Origin: JASGDC01 sp047608145
Lineage (GTDB): Bacteria; Actinomycetota; Actinomycetes; Actinomycetales; Micrococcaceae
Direction of reading: 5' to 3'
Assembly (NCBI GenBank): GCA_047608145.1
Contig: JASGDC010000019.1
Coordinates: 1 to 64,000, forward strand
DNA: 64,000 nucleotides
Positions 1 through 9,312 of the stretch are shown piece by piece (the stretch's first letter is position 1; every line of letters begins with the position of its first letter). The notes below the pieces were generated by a model. That model was not told the DNA's origin, did not search any database, and saw only the letters and a list, made by a program, of their open reading frames with translations. The position numbers were made by a program, and so were the translations under genes.

Positions 1-1085
1 ATAATAATTTTGGTCAACTAGGTAATAACACCACTACTAATACGACCGCTCCAACTTCGATTGATAGTGGCACATGGAGCGCCATCTCAGCAGGACAATA
101 CCATTCACTAGGGATTAAAAACAGCACACTCTATGCTTGGGGAGGCAATAATTATGGTCAGTTAGGTACCACGACCAATAGTGGTACTGCCAACCGTAAT
201 CCTACTCCGATTTTACTTGATAGTGGCAGTACTGGTTGGAGTGCTATCGCAGCAGGACTATACCATTCGTTAGGGATTAAAAACGGCCAGCTCTACGCTT
301 GGGGCTATAACTATAATGGTCAACTAGGTACCACGACCAACAGTGGTACAACCAACCCTAATCCTACTCCGATTTTACTTGATAGTGGTAACACTGGCTG
401 GACAGCAATCGCAGCAGGTTTCAATCATTCTTTAGGGATTAAAAACGGTGTACTTTATGCTTGGGGTGTCAATCAATACGGTCAACTAGGCACCACGACT
501 AACAGTGGTACAACTACTGCTAATTCTACGCCAATTAAAATTGATAGTGGTAACACTGGCTGGAGTGCCATCGCAGTAGGACAAGTTCATTCTTTAGGGA
601 TTAAAAGCGGTGTACTTTATGCTTGGGGAAGTAATAGTTATGGTCAGTTAGGTACTACAACTAATAGTGGCGTGGGCACTGCTAATCCTACGCCAATTAA
701 AATTGATAGTGGCAGTACGGGTTGGACAGCTATCGCAGGCGGACAATACCATTCACTAGGGATTAAAAGCGGTGTACTTTATGCTTGGGGTAGGAATAAT
801 TATGGTCAGTTAGGTACTACAACTAACAGTGGCACAGGTACTGCTAATCCTACGCCAATTAAAATTGATAGTGGCAGTACGAGTTGGACATCCATCGCAG
901 GCGGACAAGCTCATTCGTTAGGGATTAAAAACAGCACGCTCTACGCCTGGGGTCTAGATAGTTATGGTCAACTAGGTAATAGCACCAGCAATTCAACACC
1001 TAACTCTACACCAATTAAAATCGGTAGCGACACTTGGACTAAAATTGCAGCAGGCGCATATCACTCACTAGGCATCCGCACCTAA
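1..1085 (+). CDS. RCC1-repeat protein, 3' part (5' end outside window)
   Basis: The frame is open from base 3 to the TAA at 1083-1085, about 360 residues, with no start inside the window. It consists almost entirely of RCC1/ATS1-type blades: each has a YGQLG turn, a Trp-Xaa-Ile-Ala-Xaa-Gly strand, a His-Ser-Leu-Gly-Ile-Lys strand and a Leu-Tyr-Ala-Trp-Gly strand. About seven blades are visible, so a seven-bladed beta-propeller is plausible. It ends with a last blade and no LPXTG motif or membrane anchor. In bacteria such proteins are usually extracellular, and the second RCC1 protein of this window (55885-57519) has an export signal, so a surface role is inferred here. The ligand is unknown. 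The repeats are nearly identical at DNA level, which suggests recent tandem amplification. Confidence 0.85.
   Translation, partial: NNFGQLGNNTTTNTTAPTSIDSGTWSAISAGQYHSLGIKNSTLYAWGGNNYGQLGTTTNSGTANRNPTPILLDSGSTGWSAIAAGLYHSLGIKNGQLYAWGYNYNGQLGTTTNSGTTNPNPTPILLDSGNTGWTAIAAGFNHSLGIKNGVLYAWGVNQYGQLGTTTNSGTTTANSTPIKIDSGNTGWSAIAVGQVHSLGIKSGVLYAWGSNSYGQLGTTTNSGVGTANPTPIKIDSGSTGWTAIAGGQYHSLGIKSGVLYAWGRNNYGQLGTTTNSGTGTANPTPIKIDSGSTSWTSIAGGQAHSLGIKNSTLYAWGLDSYGQLGNSTSNSTPNSTPIKIGSDTWTKIAAGAYHSLGIRT
12..1085 (+). repeat. Tandem 162-bp (54-codon) repeats within the RCC1 gene
   Basis: The Gly-Gln-Leu-Gly codons of successive blades begin at 12, 156, 318, 480, 642, 804 and 966. The first step is 144 bp and the next five are exactly 162 bp. 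The linker Thr-Thr-Thr-Asn-Ser-Gly-Thr is longer than in usual RCC1 blades and its DNA is nearly identical between units. In-frame unit gain or loss by recombination is therefore expected. Confidence 0.85.
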
Positions 1086-1100
1086 AAAATTAAGAATAAA

Positions 1101-1971
1101 TGGAATTATATACTTAACTTACAAAATTCCCGTCCTTTCTCTTATGGATACTAGCATAGGTTAGCATTCATGTATTTTTGTCGGTGGTGGGTGCGATTAT
1201 GTTTTTTTATGAAACAGATTAGTTTAAGTGATTTACATCGTTTATATCCGACCGTTGATAAGGCTAGACGGTATTTTGAACTGATGAGTTTTGGTGGACA
1301 TTCGCAATTATTCGAGTAAAACAAAGGGTAAAGGGAATTTATGAGTAATGTGGTTCAGAGAGTTATCCGCACAGCATTAAAAGTGTTAATGCTGGTAAAC
1401 TAGCCATGCTCATTGATTACTCTAACCGTTATGCAAAGTCAAAGTCTGTAGACTGGTTTTTAACACGATACGAACATACGCTTTGCACTGGTAGCAAAAT
1501 AGCATTGCAACATCTTAAAGAAACTGATGTACCCAAACTCTACGAGCTTACTAATTTCTTGCACGCCCAGTATCAGAGTGTGCAACGCCAAGCCTTTAAA
1601 ACATACAAGAGCTTTACCGCGACACTTACTAATGCTGTCCGCCGTAAGATTTGGAAACTACAATACGTCCTAACCGAAACAGGACGTAAGGAGTTATTTA
1701 GGACTAAGCTACGCCAAGAATGGTTTACTAACCCCACACTTAAAAGCTTAAAAGCATTGTGTACCGTCTTGTTAAGACTGGCATAGTATATTCCCAAGAT
1801 TAGAAAACAATAAGCTGGTATTACACGCCGTCTAATAGTGCCACTAACTGAAAGTGAGCATTTTTCTGGCTAAGTCCAAGCACGCCTTATAAGAATAGAC
1901 TAAACTCTACCCAAAAGGTACAGCTAAAATATACTCGCGACTTACTTTTGTAAATTAAGTACATAATTTTC
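1101..1971 (+). mobile_element. Degenerate TIR-bounded element, copy 1 (IS1595/TnpB type)
   Basis: Imperfect terminal inverted repeats lie at 1101-1126 and 1946-1971 and match at 21 of 26 positions. They resemble the ends of copy 2 (10264-12004), sharing the core AATTATATACTT. Inside are an IS1595-like N-terminus of about 36 codons and a TnpB-like stretch with frameshifts. Both copies also share an 18-bp motif, GTACAGCTAAAATATACT, just inside the end next to the TnpB tail (about 1919-1936 here). The element starts about 15 bp after the RCC1 stop codon. It is inactive but its ends may still be recognisable to a related transposase. Confidence 0.65.
1209..1895 (+). pseudogene. Remnant of IS1595-type transposase N-terminus joined to TnpB fragments
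   Basis: From ATG 1209 the first ~36 codons (MKQISLSDLHRLYP onward, RYFELMSFGG) match the start of the chimeric ORF at 10931-11941 and then stop at 1317-1319. A second open stretch, 1406-1786, contains LKETDVPKLYEL and WKLQYVLTETGRKELF. It matches the TnpB-like part of copy 2 and extends further toward the TnpB N-terminus. After a frameshift near 1770, short pieces (LVKTGIVYSQD, then AGITRRLIVPL) continue the similarity. The IS1595 and TnpB parts are joined at a different point than in copy 2, so the two copies arose by separate deletions. It is not functional. Confidence 0.7.
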
Positions 1972-2101
1972 GAATAATTTTATACTTAAAGGTCAAATAA
2001 TTGAGTGCTTTGTTTTATAAGAAAGAGTTGGAATTTCCAAGCGCTTAATGAGAATATAGTAATTAAGTATCTGTACATTTAAAACATAAGTAGGAAAAGC
2101 C

Positions 2102-3952
2102 TTGTCGCCAAAAGCAACTGATATTCCCGTGCCAGCAAAAACTGACCCTAAAATTATCAGAAACTTCTGTATTATTGCCCACATTGACCATGGTAAATCT
2201 ACCTTGGCCGATCGGATGCTTGGGGTTACTGGAGTGCTGGCAAAGCGCGATGAAAAAGCTCAATATCTAGACCGTATGGATATTGAACGCGAACGCGGTA
2301 TCACTATCAAATCTCAAGCAGTTAGGTTACCTTGGGAAGTTAATGGCACTACTTATGCCCTTAACATGATCGATACGCCAGGACACGTAGACTTCACTTA
2401 TGAGGTATCACGCTCGTTGGCTGCTTGTGAAGGGGCAATCTTACTTGTAGATGCAGCACAAGGTATCGAAGCTCAGACTTTGGCAAACCTATACCTAGCA
2501 ATGGAAAATGACTTAACAATTATTCCAGTGTTAAACAAGATTGATCTACCAGCGGCACAACCTGAAAAATACGCTGAAGAACTAGCACAGCTTATTGGTG
2601 GCAACCCAGAAGATGTGTTGCAAATCTCAGCTAAAACTGGTGTTGGAGTAGAAGCTGTATTAGATAAAGTGGTTGAAGAAATCTCTGCTCCTACTGGAGA
2701 TGCAGATGCCCCAGCTCGTGCTATGATTTTTGACTCAGTTTACGATACTTATCGCGGGGTAGTGACTTATGTGCGTGTAGTAGACGGTGCATTAAGACCT
2801 CGTGAACGTATTCAGATGATGTCGACAAAAGCTACTCACGATACTTTAGAAATTGGGGTAATCAGCCCAGAACCGAAGCCAACTGACGGTTTAGGTGTTG
2901 GGGAAGTGGGTTATCTAATTACTGGAGTAAAAGATGTCCGACTCTCTAAAGTTGGTGACACTATTACCACTTCCAATAACCCAGCCACCGAATCTCTTGG
3001 TGGCTATGAGAACCCAAAACCAATGGTGTTTTCTGGGTTATACCCAATTGATGGCTCTGATTATCCAGCATTGCGCGAAGCTCTTGATAAGCTCCAGCTT
3101 AACGATGCTGCATTAGTCTATGAACCTGAGAACTCTGCAGCTCTTGGCTTTGGTTATCGTTGTGGTTTCTTAGGATTATTACACTTAGAAATTACTCGTG
3201 ACCGACTAGAACGTGAGTTTGGTCTAGATCTTATTTCTACAGCACCAAACGTAGTTTATGAAGTAACCAAAGAAGATGGCACGGACGTAGTAGTAACTAA
3301 CCCAAGTGAATTCCCAGAAGGTAAGCTATTATCAGTCCGTGAACCAATGGTTTCAGCGACTATAATTGCACCAAGTGAATTTATTGGTACCATTATGGAG
3401 CTATGTCAGCAGCGTCGTGGCATGATGAAAGGGATGGACTATCTTTCTCCAGAACGTGTGGAAATTCGTTACGAACTACCACTTGCTGAGATTGTTTTCG
3501 ACTTTTTCGATCAATTGAAGTCTCGAACTCGTGGCTATGCTTCACTTGACTGGAAAGCAGAAGGTGAGCAAGAAGCTGATTTGGTCAAGGTAGATATTCT
3601 ATTGCAAGGTTCTAATGTAGATGCGTTTAGCTCTATTACGCACCGTGATAAAGCTTATTCTTATGGCACAATGATGGTAAATAAACTTAAAGAACTTATT
3701 CCTAGACAGCAGTTCGAAGTGCCGATTCAAGCAGCTATTGGAGCTCGTGTTATTGCACGCGAGAATATCCGTGCAATCCGCAAAGACGTCCTTGCTAAGT
3801 GTTATGGTGGCGATATCAGCCGTAAGCGTAAGCTACTGGAAAAGCAAAAAGAAGGTAAGAAACGTATGAAGAATATTGGTTCAGTAGAAGTGCCACAAGA
3901 AGCCTTCGTAGCTGCACTATCTTCTGATGGCGGTAAGAAAGAAAAGAAGTGA
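2102..3952 (+). CDS. lepA: Elongation factor 4 (back-translocating GTPase LepA)
   Basis: Ribosome-associated GTPase that acts on stalled or mis-translocated ribosomes. The 616-residue length is normal. The G-domain motifs are clear: AHIDHGKS at residues 26-33, the ERERGIT switch, DTPGH, and NKID. The C-terminal LepA-specific domain is present, with the usual basic Lys/Arg end (SRKRKLLEKQKEGKKR). The start is a TTG at 2102, preceded at a short distance by AGGAAA; no nearer ATG precedes the conserved RNFCIIAHIDHGKS. The stop overlaps the GTG of hemW by 4 nt, so the two are translationally coupled, a common actinobacterial pairing. Confidence 0.96.
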   Translation: MSPKATDIPVPAKTDPKIIRNFCIIAHIDHGKSTLADRMLGVTGVLAKRDEKAQYLDRMDIERERGITIKSQAVRLPWEVNGTTYALNMIDTPGHVDFTYEVSRSLAACEGAILLVDAAQGIEAQTLANLYLAMENDLTIIPVLNKIDLPAAQPEKYAEELAQLIGGNPEDVLQISAKTGVGVEAVLDKVVEEISAPTGDADAPARAMIFDSVYDTYRGVVTYVRVVDGALRPRERIQMMSTKATHDTLEIGVISPEPKPTDGLGVGEVGYLITGVKDVRLSKVGDTITTSNNPATESLGGYENPKPMVFSGLYPIDGSDYPALREALDKLQLNDAALVYEPENSAALGFGYRCGFLGLLHLEITRDRLEREFGLDLISTAPNVVYEVTKEDGTDVVVTNPSEFPEGKLLSVREPMVSATIIAPSEFIGTIMELCQQRRGMMKGMDYLSPERVEIRYELPLAEIVFDFFDQLKSRTRGYASLDWKAEGEQEADLVKVDILLQGSNVDAFSSITHRDKAYSYGTMMVNKLKELIPRQQFEVPIQAAIGARVIARENIRAIRKDVLAKCYGGDISRKRKLLEKQKEGKKRMKNIGSVEVPQEAFVAALSSDGGKKEKK

Positions 3953-5142
3953 ATGGTTTCGTAACTGCCCTTAGCGATGCTATTTCCACTCGTAACAAGC
4001 AAACTCCACTAGCACTATATATCCATATTCCATATTGTCTAGTACGTTGTGGTTATTGTGACTTCAATACTTACACTGCACAAGAATTAGGTGAAGGCGT
4101 ATCGCAGCAAAGTTACTATCTGCAAGTAATTGAAGAATTAACTAATTATGCGGATAGTTTTAAACAGCAAAGAAGTGTCCCTAAAATTGACACCATCTTT
4201 TTTGGTGGTGGCACCCCAACGTTACTTCCTGCTAAACAGTTAGGCACAATAGTTAATAAAGTTAAAGAGTTATTTAGTTTTGCCAAAGACTGTGAAATTA
4301 CTACCGAAGCTAACCCAGATACTCTTTCAAAGGAATATTTAGCCACTCTTAAAGAATCTGGTTTTAACCGAGTTTCTATAGGCATGCAGTCTGCAATGCC
4401 GCATGTATTAAAAACTCTTGACCGCACCCATAACCCAGAAAATGTGACAAAAGCAGTAGTTTGGGCAAAAGAGCTTAATTTACAGGTCAGTGTAGACCTC
4501 ATTTATGGGACTCCTGGCGAAAGCTTAGCGGATTGGCAACAGAGTCTTGATACAACTATTAAGTTAAAGCCAGATCATATCTCAGCTTATGCCTTAATAA
4601 TTGAGTCTGGTACCAAAATGTATCGTGATATTAAACGTGGTATTATTCCCGCACCAGATCCTGATGACCAAGCAACTAAATATGAAATGGCAGATGCTAC
4701 CTTTAGTAAAGCTGGATATGATTGGTACGAAGTGAGTAACTGGAGCACTAGTAAGGCCACTCAATGTCAACACAATATAAACTATTGGCGTAATACTGAT
4801 TGGTTAGGTATCGGTCCCGGCGCCCATGGACACCTTAATGGAATGCGTTATTTCAACGCTAAACATCCTCGTGCTTATGCTGGGCGTTTACAAAGTGATA
4901 CTTTCCCAGTTCAAGACTATGAAGTTTTGACTGTTTTAGAAAAGTACGAAGAACATATTATGTTAGCACTACGAATCCAAGAAGGAATTAAAATCGCTGA
5001 ACTTGCTGAACATAAAATATTACTGGAGCAGTGGCAACATTTAGGCTATATCAAGTCCATCTCAGCTAACACTGAGTACCTAGAACTCACTCTTAAAGGG
5101 CGGCTTCTTGCTGATATGCTAGTAAAACAACTACTTGTTTAA
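3949..5142 (+). CDS. hemW: HemW-like radical SAM heme chaperone (HemN family)
   Basis: Radical SAM protein of 397 residues. The [4Fe-4S] motif CLVRCGYC gives Cys30, Cys34 and Cys37, followed by the FGGGTPT SAM-binding glycine motif. The family includes oxygen-independent coproporphyrinogen oxidase (HemN) and the heme chaperone HemW. Length, position after lepA and the short N-terminus favour HemW, which delivers heme to respiratory proteins. The C-terminal HemN domain (roughly residues 290-390) is intact. The start is GTG overlapping the lepA stop. No other heme gene is in the window, so the HemW versus HemN choice rests on family knowledge. Confidence 0.88.
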   Translation: MNGFVTALSDAISTRNKQTPLALYIHIPYCLVRCGYCDFNTYTAQELGEGVSQQSYYLQVIEELTNYADSFKQQRSVPKIDTIFFGGGTPTLLPAKQLGTIVNKVKELFSFAKDCEITTEANPDTLSKEYLATLKESGFNRVSIGMQSAMPHVLKTLDRTHNPENVTKAVVWAKELNLQVSVDLIYGTPGESLADWQQSLDTTIKLKPDHISAYALIIESGTKMYRDIKRGIIPAPDPDDQATKYEMADATFSKAGYDWYEVSNWSTSKATQCQHNINYWRNTDWLGIGPGAHGHLNGMRYFNAKHPRAYAGRLQSDTFPVQDYEVLTVLEKYEEHIMLALRIQEGIKIAELAEHKILLEQWQHLGYIKSISANTEYLELTLKGRLLADMLVKQLLV

Positions 5143-5172
5143 AGATAAAAGCCATTTAATAGTTATCCAATT

Positions 5173-5484
5173 TTATTTGTTTTCACTATTTGTTTCTATA
5201 TCATTTTTTGCAATATTCTTAGTGTGTTCTACCATTTGCTGGACTTATTCTTCTGACATACCTTTAGTATCAGATAGGAAATTGGCAGTAGTGCTTTTAT
5301 AAAGCTCAGGCATATCTGGCATTAGTTCAAATGACTGGTAGGTTAACTTGACCTTTGGAGTATCTTTACTAAGAGTATCTAAAGCTTTTTCTAAGTTGCA
5401 TTTACCGATATAACACCATGGGCAAACTACGTTTGACCATGTATCAATTGATATACGGTCAAATATTATTCTGTGTTTACACAT
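5173..5484 (-). pseudogene. Truncated DsbA-family (FrnE-like) thiol oxidoreductase remnant
   Basis: The first 79 codons encode a clear thioredoxin-fold start, TWSNVVCPWCYIGKCNLEKA, with the CPWC redox motif of the FrnE/DsbA-like family. An in-frame TAA follows KGMSEE. The same frame then continues for 24 codons (VQQMVEHTKNIAKN...), matching how the family normally reads on, and stops again at 5173-5175. Full-length members have roughly 210-240 residues, so about half the protein is missing. One stop mutation plus a 3' deletion explains it. Confidence 0.75.
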
Positions 5485-5530
5485 TCATATTGTTACCTTA
5501 TCATTTAACACAATATTGTAAATATGCATA

Positions 5531-5567
5531 AAAATGGGAGAATCTGTTGATAGACTCTCCCATTTTT
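5531..5567 (-). terminator. Rho-independent terminator of the peptide transporter gene
   Basis: A stem with ATGGGAGA paired to TCTCCCAT, separated by about 15 nt, is flanked by T-runs on both strands. It lies just past the stop of the transporter gene at 5593 and may also stop transcripts coming from the other side. Confidence 0.75.
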
Positions 5568-5592
5568 AAGTAGATATTTTCTCGTATTGAGT

Positions 5593-7131
5593 TTAAACGA
5601 TACCTTCCATACGCTTGTTAATCCAAGGATTAAGAGCGAAGATAATACCACCCAATATGATAGATGAAATACCCAAAGTAGTGAAGTATGGAACTTCGTT
5701 AGTCGGATCATAAAGTTGGGCAATACTACCTGCTGCTGCGGTACCAATTGCTGCTGCTAATGAGAAAATAGCAACCATTCGAGTAGTGAATGCTTTTGGT
5801 GCAAGCTGAGTAGATACTGCCAAACCAGTAGGAGATAGGAACATCTCACCGATTGTGAATACAAACAAGATTGCAGCAATTAAAAGAATTGGCGCACTGT
5901 TTGGACCTTTATTAGCAAATGGTAAGAACATAAAGTATGCGAAACCAATTAAAATATTTGCCCAAGCGAACTTACCAGAAGTACGTGGCTGCCCCTTCCA
6001 CTTAGCCCAAAGACCAGCGAAGAAACCAGAAAGCAAAATAATGTAAATTGGGTTAATTGACTGTACCCATGATACTGGCATTTCCCAGTTACCAATGTGA
6101 CGGTTCAAACGCTTATCAGAATAAATAGTCAATACAGTAAACTGTTGCTGGTATAGAGTCCAGAAACCAATCTGTGAAATGAATAGTGGAATTGAAGCAT
6201 ATACGCGAGTACGTTCTTTAGAAGTAATTTTATCGCTCTTGATCATTGTAGTGTAAATAACGATTGCTGAAACAATTGAAATTACTACTACAGAGTTAGC
6301 AGCGTCACCAGCATTAAGAACATTTGTAGCAATCAAGATAGCGAATACTAAAAGAATACCAACTAAAACCATTAGAGATTTCTTCTTTTCGTCTGCATTC
6401 AGTGGGTTAGCCACATGGTTTACTGACTTAGGCAAGAAACGACGGTAGTATGTGTATTGTGCTAAACCAAGTGCCATACCAATAGCTGCAGCACCGAATC
6501 CATAATGGAAACCTTTGCTAGTCTGTAACCAACCAGTAATCAATGGTCCAAGGAATGCTCCAAGGTTTACACCCATATAATAGAGTGCGAAACCAGAGTT
6601 CAAGCGGATATCACCACGACGGTAAAGACTACCAATAATTGAAGTGGTAACTGTACCCACAGAACCGTATGCTACTAAGAATAGACCTAATGCTAGGCCT
6701 GTAGTACCTGTAGTAAATGCCATAGTTAAATGGCCAAGCATTGTCATGGTCGCAGTGATGAATAGGACACGTTCACGTCCTAATACACGGTCTGCCAGCC
6801 AACTGTTAGCAACTGAGGCTAGCTTTGCGCCACCACCCATTGCACCAACGATTGAAACGGCTGTAGCCTGAGATAAACCAAGACCACCTTGCGTAGTGTT
6901 GTAATAGATATAAAGTAGTAGTACACCTGTTAAACCGTAGTATGAGAATGAACACCACATCTCAACACCGGCCACGGTACCCATTTGCATAGGGTGCCCA
7001 AAAAACTTGGTGTTTTTCGGCACATCCTCTTCTTCAGCTAGTTGTTCATTATTAGCGAGTGCAGCAGCTTCTTCCATTTCGGCGAAGTTGCTATCCACGC
7101 TTTGAACTATTTTTGTGTTTTTCTCTTCCAT
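5593..7131 (-). CDS. POT/PTR2-family proton-coupled di/tripeptide transporter
   Basis: Integral membrane protein of 512 residues with about 14 hydrophobic segments. The first helix carries the POT signature (EMWCSFSYYGLTGVLLLYIY, about residues 56-75), and the second signature region appears as FALYYMGVNLGAFLGPLITG. Family members import di- and tripeptides with protons. The N-terminal ~45 residues are acidic and cytoplasmic. It is transcribed alone, with its own terminator at 5531-5567. In an organism with many dead genes, peptide uptake is a likely amino-acid source. The precise substrate range cannot be read from sequence. Confidence 0.93.
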   Translation of the reverse strand: MEEKNTKIVQSVDSNFAEMEEAAALANNEQLAEEEDVPKNTKFFGHPMQMGTVAGVEMWCSFSYYGLTGVLLLYIYYNTTQGGLGLSQATAVSIVGAMGGGAKLASVANSWLADRVLGRERVLFITATMTMLGHLTMAFTTGTTGLALGLFLVAYGSVGTVTTSIIGSLYRRGDIRLNSGFALYYMGVNLGAFLGPLITGWLQTSKGFHYGFGAAAIGMALGLAQYTYYRRFLPKSVNHVANPLNADEKKKSLMVLVGILLVFAILIATNVLNAGDAANSVVVISIVSAIVIYTTMIKSDKITSKERTRVYASIPLFISQIGFWTLYQQQFTVLTIYSDKRLNRHIGNWEMPVSWVQSINPIYIILLSGFFAGLWAKWKGQPRTSGKFAWANILIGFAYFMFLPFANKGPNSAPILLIAAILFVFTIGEMFLSPTGLAVSTQLAPKAFTTRMVAIFSLAAAIGTAAAGSIAQLYDPTNEVPYFTTLGISSIILGGIIFALNPWINKRMEGIV

Positions 7132-7234
7132 AGTTTATAAATATAATTTACATCATGGAATATGAATAAAAACACACACTAAAAACTTAAAATTTTATTA
7201 AAAAAATATTAAGAAGCCTGAGAAAAGAAATTTA

Positions 7235-7918
7235 TTACTTTTGTGCCTCAGTGTGATTTCTTGATGCTGAATTAGGCTGTACAGCTTCGTTATTTTGAGT
7301 TGCTTTAGGAGCAGTAGAAGTCGTTGCATCCACGATTTGCTTACGAATCTTCTTTTTAGGCTTGATGCTAGTAGCATTTATCGGCTTTTTACTTGAGCCT
7401 TGAATGCCTTTAGTTCTAGCTTCTTTTTTAGCCTTACGAATTGCTTTATTTTTAGCTTTGCGTTCACGCTTAATTTGCTTTTGACGTTTTTCTTCCTGAA
7501 TATCGCGTTTTGGATAAACAGTAGGTTTTTCTTTTTCGGTAACAATGCGCCAGTATTTCATAATATTAAATGGATAACTATACGGACGCCCTAAATTACT
7601 CTGTATCCCAGCTCGAATTGCAAAATAGCCCATAAACAACCAAAGCACTACACCAATACCTCTAAATATAACGTTAAAGGGATGTATTGGTAATAAGCCA
7701 AGCAAGAAAAGGATAATGATAAATACAAAGAGTGGGAAAGTAAATTCAAAACTTTCGCGTGATTCACGTTTGGTGAATTTACCATAGTCACCTAAATAAT
7801 GATTGATCAGGAAAGGAGCTATCGGCCCTACAACACCACCAAGGTGAGCAAGGGTAGCCCAGTCTTTATCTTCTTTCGACCTAAACTGATTTGGATGCGG
7901 TGCTTTTGTAATTGTCAT
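7235..7918 (-). CDS. DUF4870-type membrane protein with long basic tail
   Basis: Residues 20-130 look like a DUF4870/Tic20-like membrane domain: WATLAHLGGVVGPIAPFLI, followed by two or three further hydrophobic helices. After residue 145 the protein turns into a Lys/Arg/Ala-rich tail (KRQKQIKRERKAKNKAIRKA) and then a Thr/Asn-rich end. The tail is low complexity and probably cytosolic; it may bind nucleic acid or acidic lipid, but nothing shows this. Function unknown. It is divergent from dnaJ and separated from the peptide transporter by about 100 bp. Confidence 0.7.
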   Translation of the reverse strand: MTITKAPHPNQFRSKEDKDWATLAHLGGVVGPIAPFLINHYLGDYGKFTKRESRESFEFTFPLFVFIIILFLLGLLPIHPFNVIFRGIGVVLWLFMGYFAIRAGIQSNLGRPYSYPFNIMKYWRIVTEKEKPTVYPKRDIQEEKRQKQIKRERKAKNKAIRKAKKEARTKGIQGSSKKPINATSIKPKKKIRKQIVDATTSTAPKATQNNEAVQPNSASRNHTEAQK

Positions 7919-8160
7919 AGTGCCTCAATTATCGCTGAAAATGTAATCAAACATTGTTACTGACATGCCACTTTACCAAAAAATCTCGTAAACCCCTACG
8001 AAAATTATAACTTTTATCTAAACTAGATAAAAATGTTCTAAGTTATCTCGCTAATAGCTTAATAACTCACACTTTTTAGGTATTAGGGCTAGAATAGTTT
8101 AAAGATTTCAAATATTTTGAACAAATTTCAAATCTTTTAAAAGTTAGGAAGAATACTCTA

Positions 8161-9309
8161 GTGGCAGATCATTATTCAGTACTTGGTGTATCAAGAAACG
8201 CAAGCGAAGCTGAAATTAAAAAAGCATACCGCAAGCTTGCTAGAAAATTGCATCCTGATGTCAATGAAGGACCTGAAGCAGCAGAAGAGTTTAAAAAAGT
8301 CTCTCATGCATACGAAATACTTTCAGACCCACAAAAACGTGAAATTTATGATCGTACTGGCAACGAAAATGGTCAAGACCAGTTCGGAGGTTTCCCCGGT
8401 GGTTTCAGTGGCAATGCTGGATTCGATATTGGCGATATTTTCAATATGTTCGGTGGCGGCGCTACCGGTTTCACCCAGGGGCCATACCCTCGCAAACAAC
8501 GTGGTGATAACTCAATAGTTGACATTACTATTTCACTTAAAGAAGCTGTATTTGGCGTTGAAAAAAAGGTGGATATTCATACTGCAGTATATTGTCCACA
8601 TTGTGACGGCCAATGCGCAGAGCCAGGCACCACAATTAAAACTTGTGAAAGCTGCCATGGCAGTGGACATGTACAGCGTGCAGTTCGCTCAATTTTGGGT
8701 CAAGTTATGACGACAGCTCCATGCCCTACTTGTGATGGTTATGGCTCAGTAATCCCGACTCCTTGTACTGAATGTAATGGCGAAGGCCGCATTAAAAAAG
8801 ATAAGACTATTACAGTAAAGATTCCAGCTGGAGTTCGAGATGGTAACCGCATGCAACTAGCAGGACAAGGTGAAGTAGGTCCTGGTGGTGGACCTGCTGG
8901 AGACTTATACCTTGAAGTTAAAGTCGAAAAACACGATGTATTCACTCGTGATGGGGATGACTTAATCGCAAATATGACTATCCCAATGACATCTGCAGCT
9001 TTAGGCACTGAGCTTACTCTTGACACTTTTGATGGTGAAGACAGCATTAAAGTTAATCCTGGTGCACAAACAGGTGACATTTTAACTCTTAAAAACAAAG
9101 GGGTTACACATATGAGTGGCTCTGGTCGTGGAGATATAAAAATTCATCTTGGCGTTGAAACTCCAAAGAAACTTTCTGGAGAAGAGCGAAAACTCCTTGA
9201 ACAGCTTGCGGAACTACGTGATGAAACTGCTCATACTGGCACAGTTACTACACAAAAGAGTAGCTCAAGCTCGTTCTTTGATAAACTTCGTGACACCTTT
9301 CGTAAATAA
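8161..9309 (+). CDS. dnaJ: Chaperone protein DnaJ (DnaJ2 type)
   Basis: Hsp40 co-chaperone of DnaK, 382 residues. J-domain with HPD at residues 31-33; Gly/Phe-rich linker (GGFPGGFSG...); then four zinc-binding repeats CPHCDGQC, CESCHGSG, CPTCDGYG and CTECNGEG; then the substrate-binding C-terminal domains. In the first zinc repeat the usual CxGxG glycine is a Cys, a small oddity that leaves the metal ligands intact. GTG start. hrcA, the usual upstream neighbour, is absent here. rsmE follows after 3 bp, a conserved dnaJ-rsmE pair in actinobacteria. Confidence 0.95.
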   Translation: MADHYSVLGVSRNASEAEIKKAYRKLARKLHPDVNEGPEAAEEFKKVSHAYEILSDPQKREIYDRTGNENGQDQFGGFPGGFSGNAGFDIGDIFNMFGGGATGFTQGPYPRKQRGDNSIVDITISLKEAVFGVEKKVDIHTAVYCPHCDGQCAEPGTTIKTCESCHGSGHVQRAVRSILGQVMTTAPCPTCDGYGSVIPTPCTECNGEGRIKKDKTITVKIPAGVRDGNRMQLAGQGEVGPGGGPAGDLYLEVKVEKHDVFTRDGDDLIANMTIPMTSAALGTELTLDTFDGEDSIKVNPGAQTGDILTLKNKGVTHMSGSGRGDIKIHLGVETPKKLSGEERKLLEQLAELRDETAHTGTVTTQKSSSSSFFDKLRDTFRK

Positions 9310-9312
9310 ACG

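Noticed and set aside
1..1085. Regularly spaced repeats, considered as a CRISPR array
   Set aside because: The 162-bp units are one open reading frame with RCC1 blades; there are no 25-40 bp identical repeats with unique spacers.
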